A DNA stretch of 8,140 nt from Anaerolineae bacterium (GTDB taxonomy: Bacteria > Chloroflexota > Anaerolineae > 4572-78): the NCBI GenBank assembly GCA_027022125.1, contig JALVZI010000405.1, positions 1 through 8,140 of the forward strand, given 5' to 3'. Positions within the stretch are counted from its first letter, which is position 1. The number at the start of each line of letters is the position of its first letter. Under the pieces are notes generated by a model. The model was given only the letters and a program-made list of their open reading frames with translations. It was not told the DNA's origin and did no database searches. The position numbers and the translations under genes are program-made. Positions 7,082 through 8,140 of the stretch are shown here, piece after piece.

Positions 7082-7819
7082 CTAATCGGTTTGCTGCTTG
7101 ACTTGTTTATCTGTTGGCTTTGTTTCAACCCAAATTTCACCCCAGCGCACTTCCTGATGGGTGATTTTCAGCCCGGCCGCCTCCATTTCCTCGGCAAATT
7201 CTTCCAGCGTGTATTCGATTTCGTGGGTGGGGTCCAGCCGCCATTCTACGCCCAGCTCTTTTTTGAGAGGGACGCGCCAATCGCGTTCAAAAAGGGGAAC
7301 GCGAATTAGAATGCGTGAAGGTTTGGTTAATTGTTGTATTTTACGCAACAAAGCCGGTCGTTCTGGCAGGTGCTCCAAAATGTTCGAGAGAATGACTACA
7401 TCAAACGGTTCTTCTGAAAGATCCGTCAATACGTCGCCCAGCCGATACTCGATTCTTGGGTGTGGGTGCAGTTTGCGTGCCAACTCTATGTTAGCCGGTT
7501 CAATTTCAATGCCAACTACGTAGGCTCCGGCTTTTTCAGCCACGTCGTAAGAGACAGCGCCATTGTTTGACCCCACGTCCAGAACTCGTTCACCCGGCGA
7601 GATGCGGGATATGAAAAAATCGTGGTAGCGTATATGACGATGTTTGGTATGGACGCCCTTGCCGTAAACAGAGGCCATTTTCCCCTGGAAGAAGTAAAGC
7701 CATCTATCCAAACGAAACAGGAAGCGCAGAACTTTATCTGGCGGTAGGAGTTGGATAGTTTTGACGACAAAGTTTAGAAGTGAACGTTTGAAACGGGTAC
7801 GTAGCGGCATATCTGCCAT
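7082..7819 (-). CDS. Class I SAM-dependent methyltransferase
   Basis: This 245-residue protein has a Rossmann-type methyltransferase core: motif I VLDVGSNNG (79-87) binds S-adenosylmethionine, VVGIEIE (101-107) supplies the acidic residue for the ribose, GDV (118-120) follows, and FDVVILSNILEHL (129-141) is motif IV of the Methyltransf_11/UbiE-like type. About 70 residues precede the core, rich in basic and aromatic residues. The C-terminal part has DPTHEIEYTLEEF (186-198) and WGEIW (216-220), as in methyltransferases of polysaccharide clusters. The ATG at 7819 has GGAG 7 bases upstream; a second in-frame ATG three codons later is less well placed. The context points to O-methylation of a sugar or capping of the glycan end, but a small-molecule or lipid substrate cannot be excluded. 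Function in the glycan pathway is inferred from neighbours, not from the sequence itself. Confidence 0.88.
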   Translation of the reverse strand: MADMPLRTRFKRSLLNFVVKTIQLLPPDKVLRFLFRLDRWLYFFQGKMASVYGKGVHTKHRHIRYHDFFISRISPGERVLDVGSNNGAVSYDVAEKAGAYVVGIEIEPANIELARKLHPHPRIEYRLGDVLTDLSEEPFDVVILSNILEHLPERPALLRKIQQLTKPSRILIRVPLFERDWRVPLKKELGVEWRLDPTHEIEYTLEEFAEEMEAAGLKITHQEVRWGEIWVETKPTDKQVKQQTD

Positions 7820-7826
7820 TATGGTG

Positions 7827-7830
7827 CTCC
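7827..7830 (-). promoter_or_regulatory. Ribosome binding site of the methyltransferase gene
   Basis: GGAG on the minus strand lies 7 bases before the ATG at 7819, optimal spacing, and favours that ATG over the in-frame ATG at 7810. It sits in the 55-base gap after the upstream glycosyltransferase. Confidence 0.6.
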
Positions 7831-7874
7831 AATTTATAGGTGAGTGTGAGTCGTTCGGCTACTTGCTGCCCCCT

Positions 7875-8140
7875 TTATAGGGCAACTTGTTTGAATAGCG
7901 TCAAATATTTTTTGGCTACCTCATCCATACTCGATACCACAATCAGGTTTTGGAACATTTCGTAGTTTTCTACCAGGGCGTCTAACTGCGGCAATATTTC
8001 CTCTTTGTCATTAAAAGGAAGCCCGCCAAAGCCAACCAATTCCGGATGCCCGCCATCGTTGAGGTAGAGCGCCGGCAGTCCGCAAGCCAGCGCTTCGATG
8101 AGGGCGTTAGAGCAAGGATCATTTTTGCTGGCGGTAATGT
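7875..8140 (-). CDS. Glycosyltransferase (GT4-like), C-terminal fragment; 5' end beyond the window
   Basis: The last 87 codons of a gene that begins to the right of the window are present, ending in TAA at 7875-7877. The frame stays open to the edge. The fragment starts with ITASKNDPCSNALIEALACG and continues with LPALYLNDGGHPELVG, the donor-site end of a GT-B glycosyltransferase. E-x7-E corresponds to D-x7-E here (the D of NDPCSN and the E of LIEAL), a recognisable subgroup in which xDPCSNALxEAL and LNDGGHPELVG are conserved. The rest is helical, as expected for the tail that packs back on the fold. It lies 55 bases upstream of the methyltransferase in the same direction, so it is probably part of the same operon. 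The acceptor half and thus any hint of specificity are missing. Confidence 0.85.
   Translation of the reverse strand, partial: ITASKNDPCSNALIEALACGLPALYLNDGGHPELVGFGGLPFNDKEEILPQLDALVENYEMFQNLIVVSSMDEVAKKYLTLFKQVAL

Noticed and set aside
7832..7838. TATAAAT on the minus strand before the methyltransferase, considered as a -10 element.
   Set aside because: No -35-like hexamer lies 16-18 bases upstream, and the transcript would start at about the ribosome binding site.
7866..7885. Small inverted repeat (TTGCCC ... GGGCAG on the minus strand) at the end of the right-edge glycosyltransferase gene, considered as a terminator.
   Set aside because: The stem is only about five pairs plus a G-T pair, overlaps the stop codon and has no T-run after it.
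1..8140. Search for tRNA, rRNA, CRISPR repeats, insertion sequences, toxin-antitoxin pairs or defence genes.
   Set aside because: The window is almost completely filled by seven glycan-related genes, the largest gap is 58 bases, and no repeated units or transposase motifs are seen.

Overview
The window is part of a cell-surface polysaccharide (exopolysaccharide, O-antigen-like or S-layer-glycan) biosynthesis cluster from a bacterium. All seven genes lie on the minus strand, so transcription runs from the right edge (8140) to the left edge (1). No RNA genes, mobile elements, CRISPR arrays or long repeats are visible. The ligase/polymerase protein has a WGSYxRxQGTYT stretch, a PHxPL...IRPLIGYGPESM loop and a DRSHNET motif. 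From memory these resemble Chloroflexota (Anaerolineae-like) homologues, so I lean towards that phylum; this is an inference and no database search was run.

Layout in order of transcription: (1) 7875-8140, the C-terminal end of a GT4-like glycosyltransferase that enters from beyond the right edge; (2) 7082-7819, a class I SAM-dependent methyltransferase; (3) 5933-7060, a GT4 glycosyltransferase; (4) 4734-5936, a divergent TuaH-like glycosyltransferase, coupled to the previous gene by a 4-base GTGA overlap; (5) 3620-4729, a canonical GT4 glycosyltransferase starting 4 bases after gene 4; (6) 2455-3630, another GT4 glycosyltransferase overlapping gene 5 by 11 bases; (7) 1-2396, a very large multi-pass membrane protein of the O-antigen ligase/polymerase family, still open at the left edge. 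Gaps are at most 58 bases. No convincing terminator is visible, so one operon is likely. A near-consensus sigma70-type promoter in front of the last gene suggests it also has its own transcription.

Functional reading (inference): the soluble or membrane-associated glycosyltransferases add sugars one at a time to a lipid-linked repeat unit on the cytoplasmic face. The methyltransferase may decorate or cap the glycan. The membrane protein polymerises the units or transfers the chain to an acceptor on the outer face. The initiating phosphoglycosyltransferase and the flippase are not in this window.

Base composition changes along the cluster. Genes 1-2396 and 2455-3630 are about 60% G+C in sampled lines, whereas the genes from 3620 to about 7060 are roughly 33-53%. 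This hints that the cluster was assembled from parts of different origin. I see no clear evidence of a wholly new type of system; the most notable points are the ligase-like protein's architecture, its private promoter, the composition step and the variant active-site motifs.
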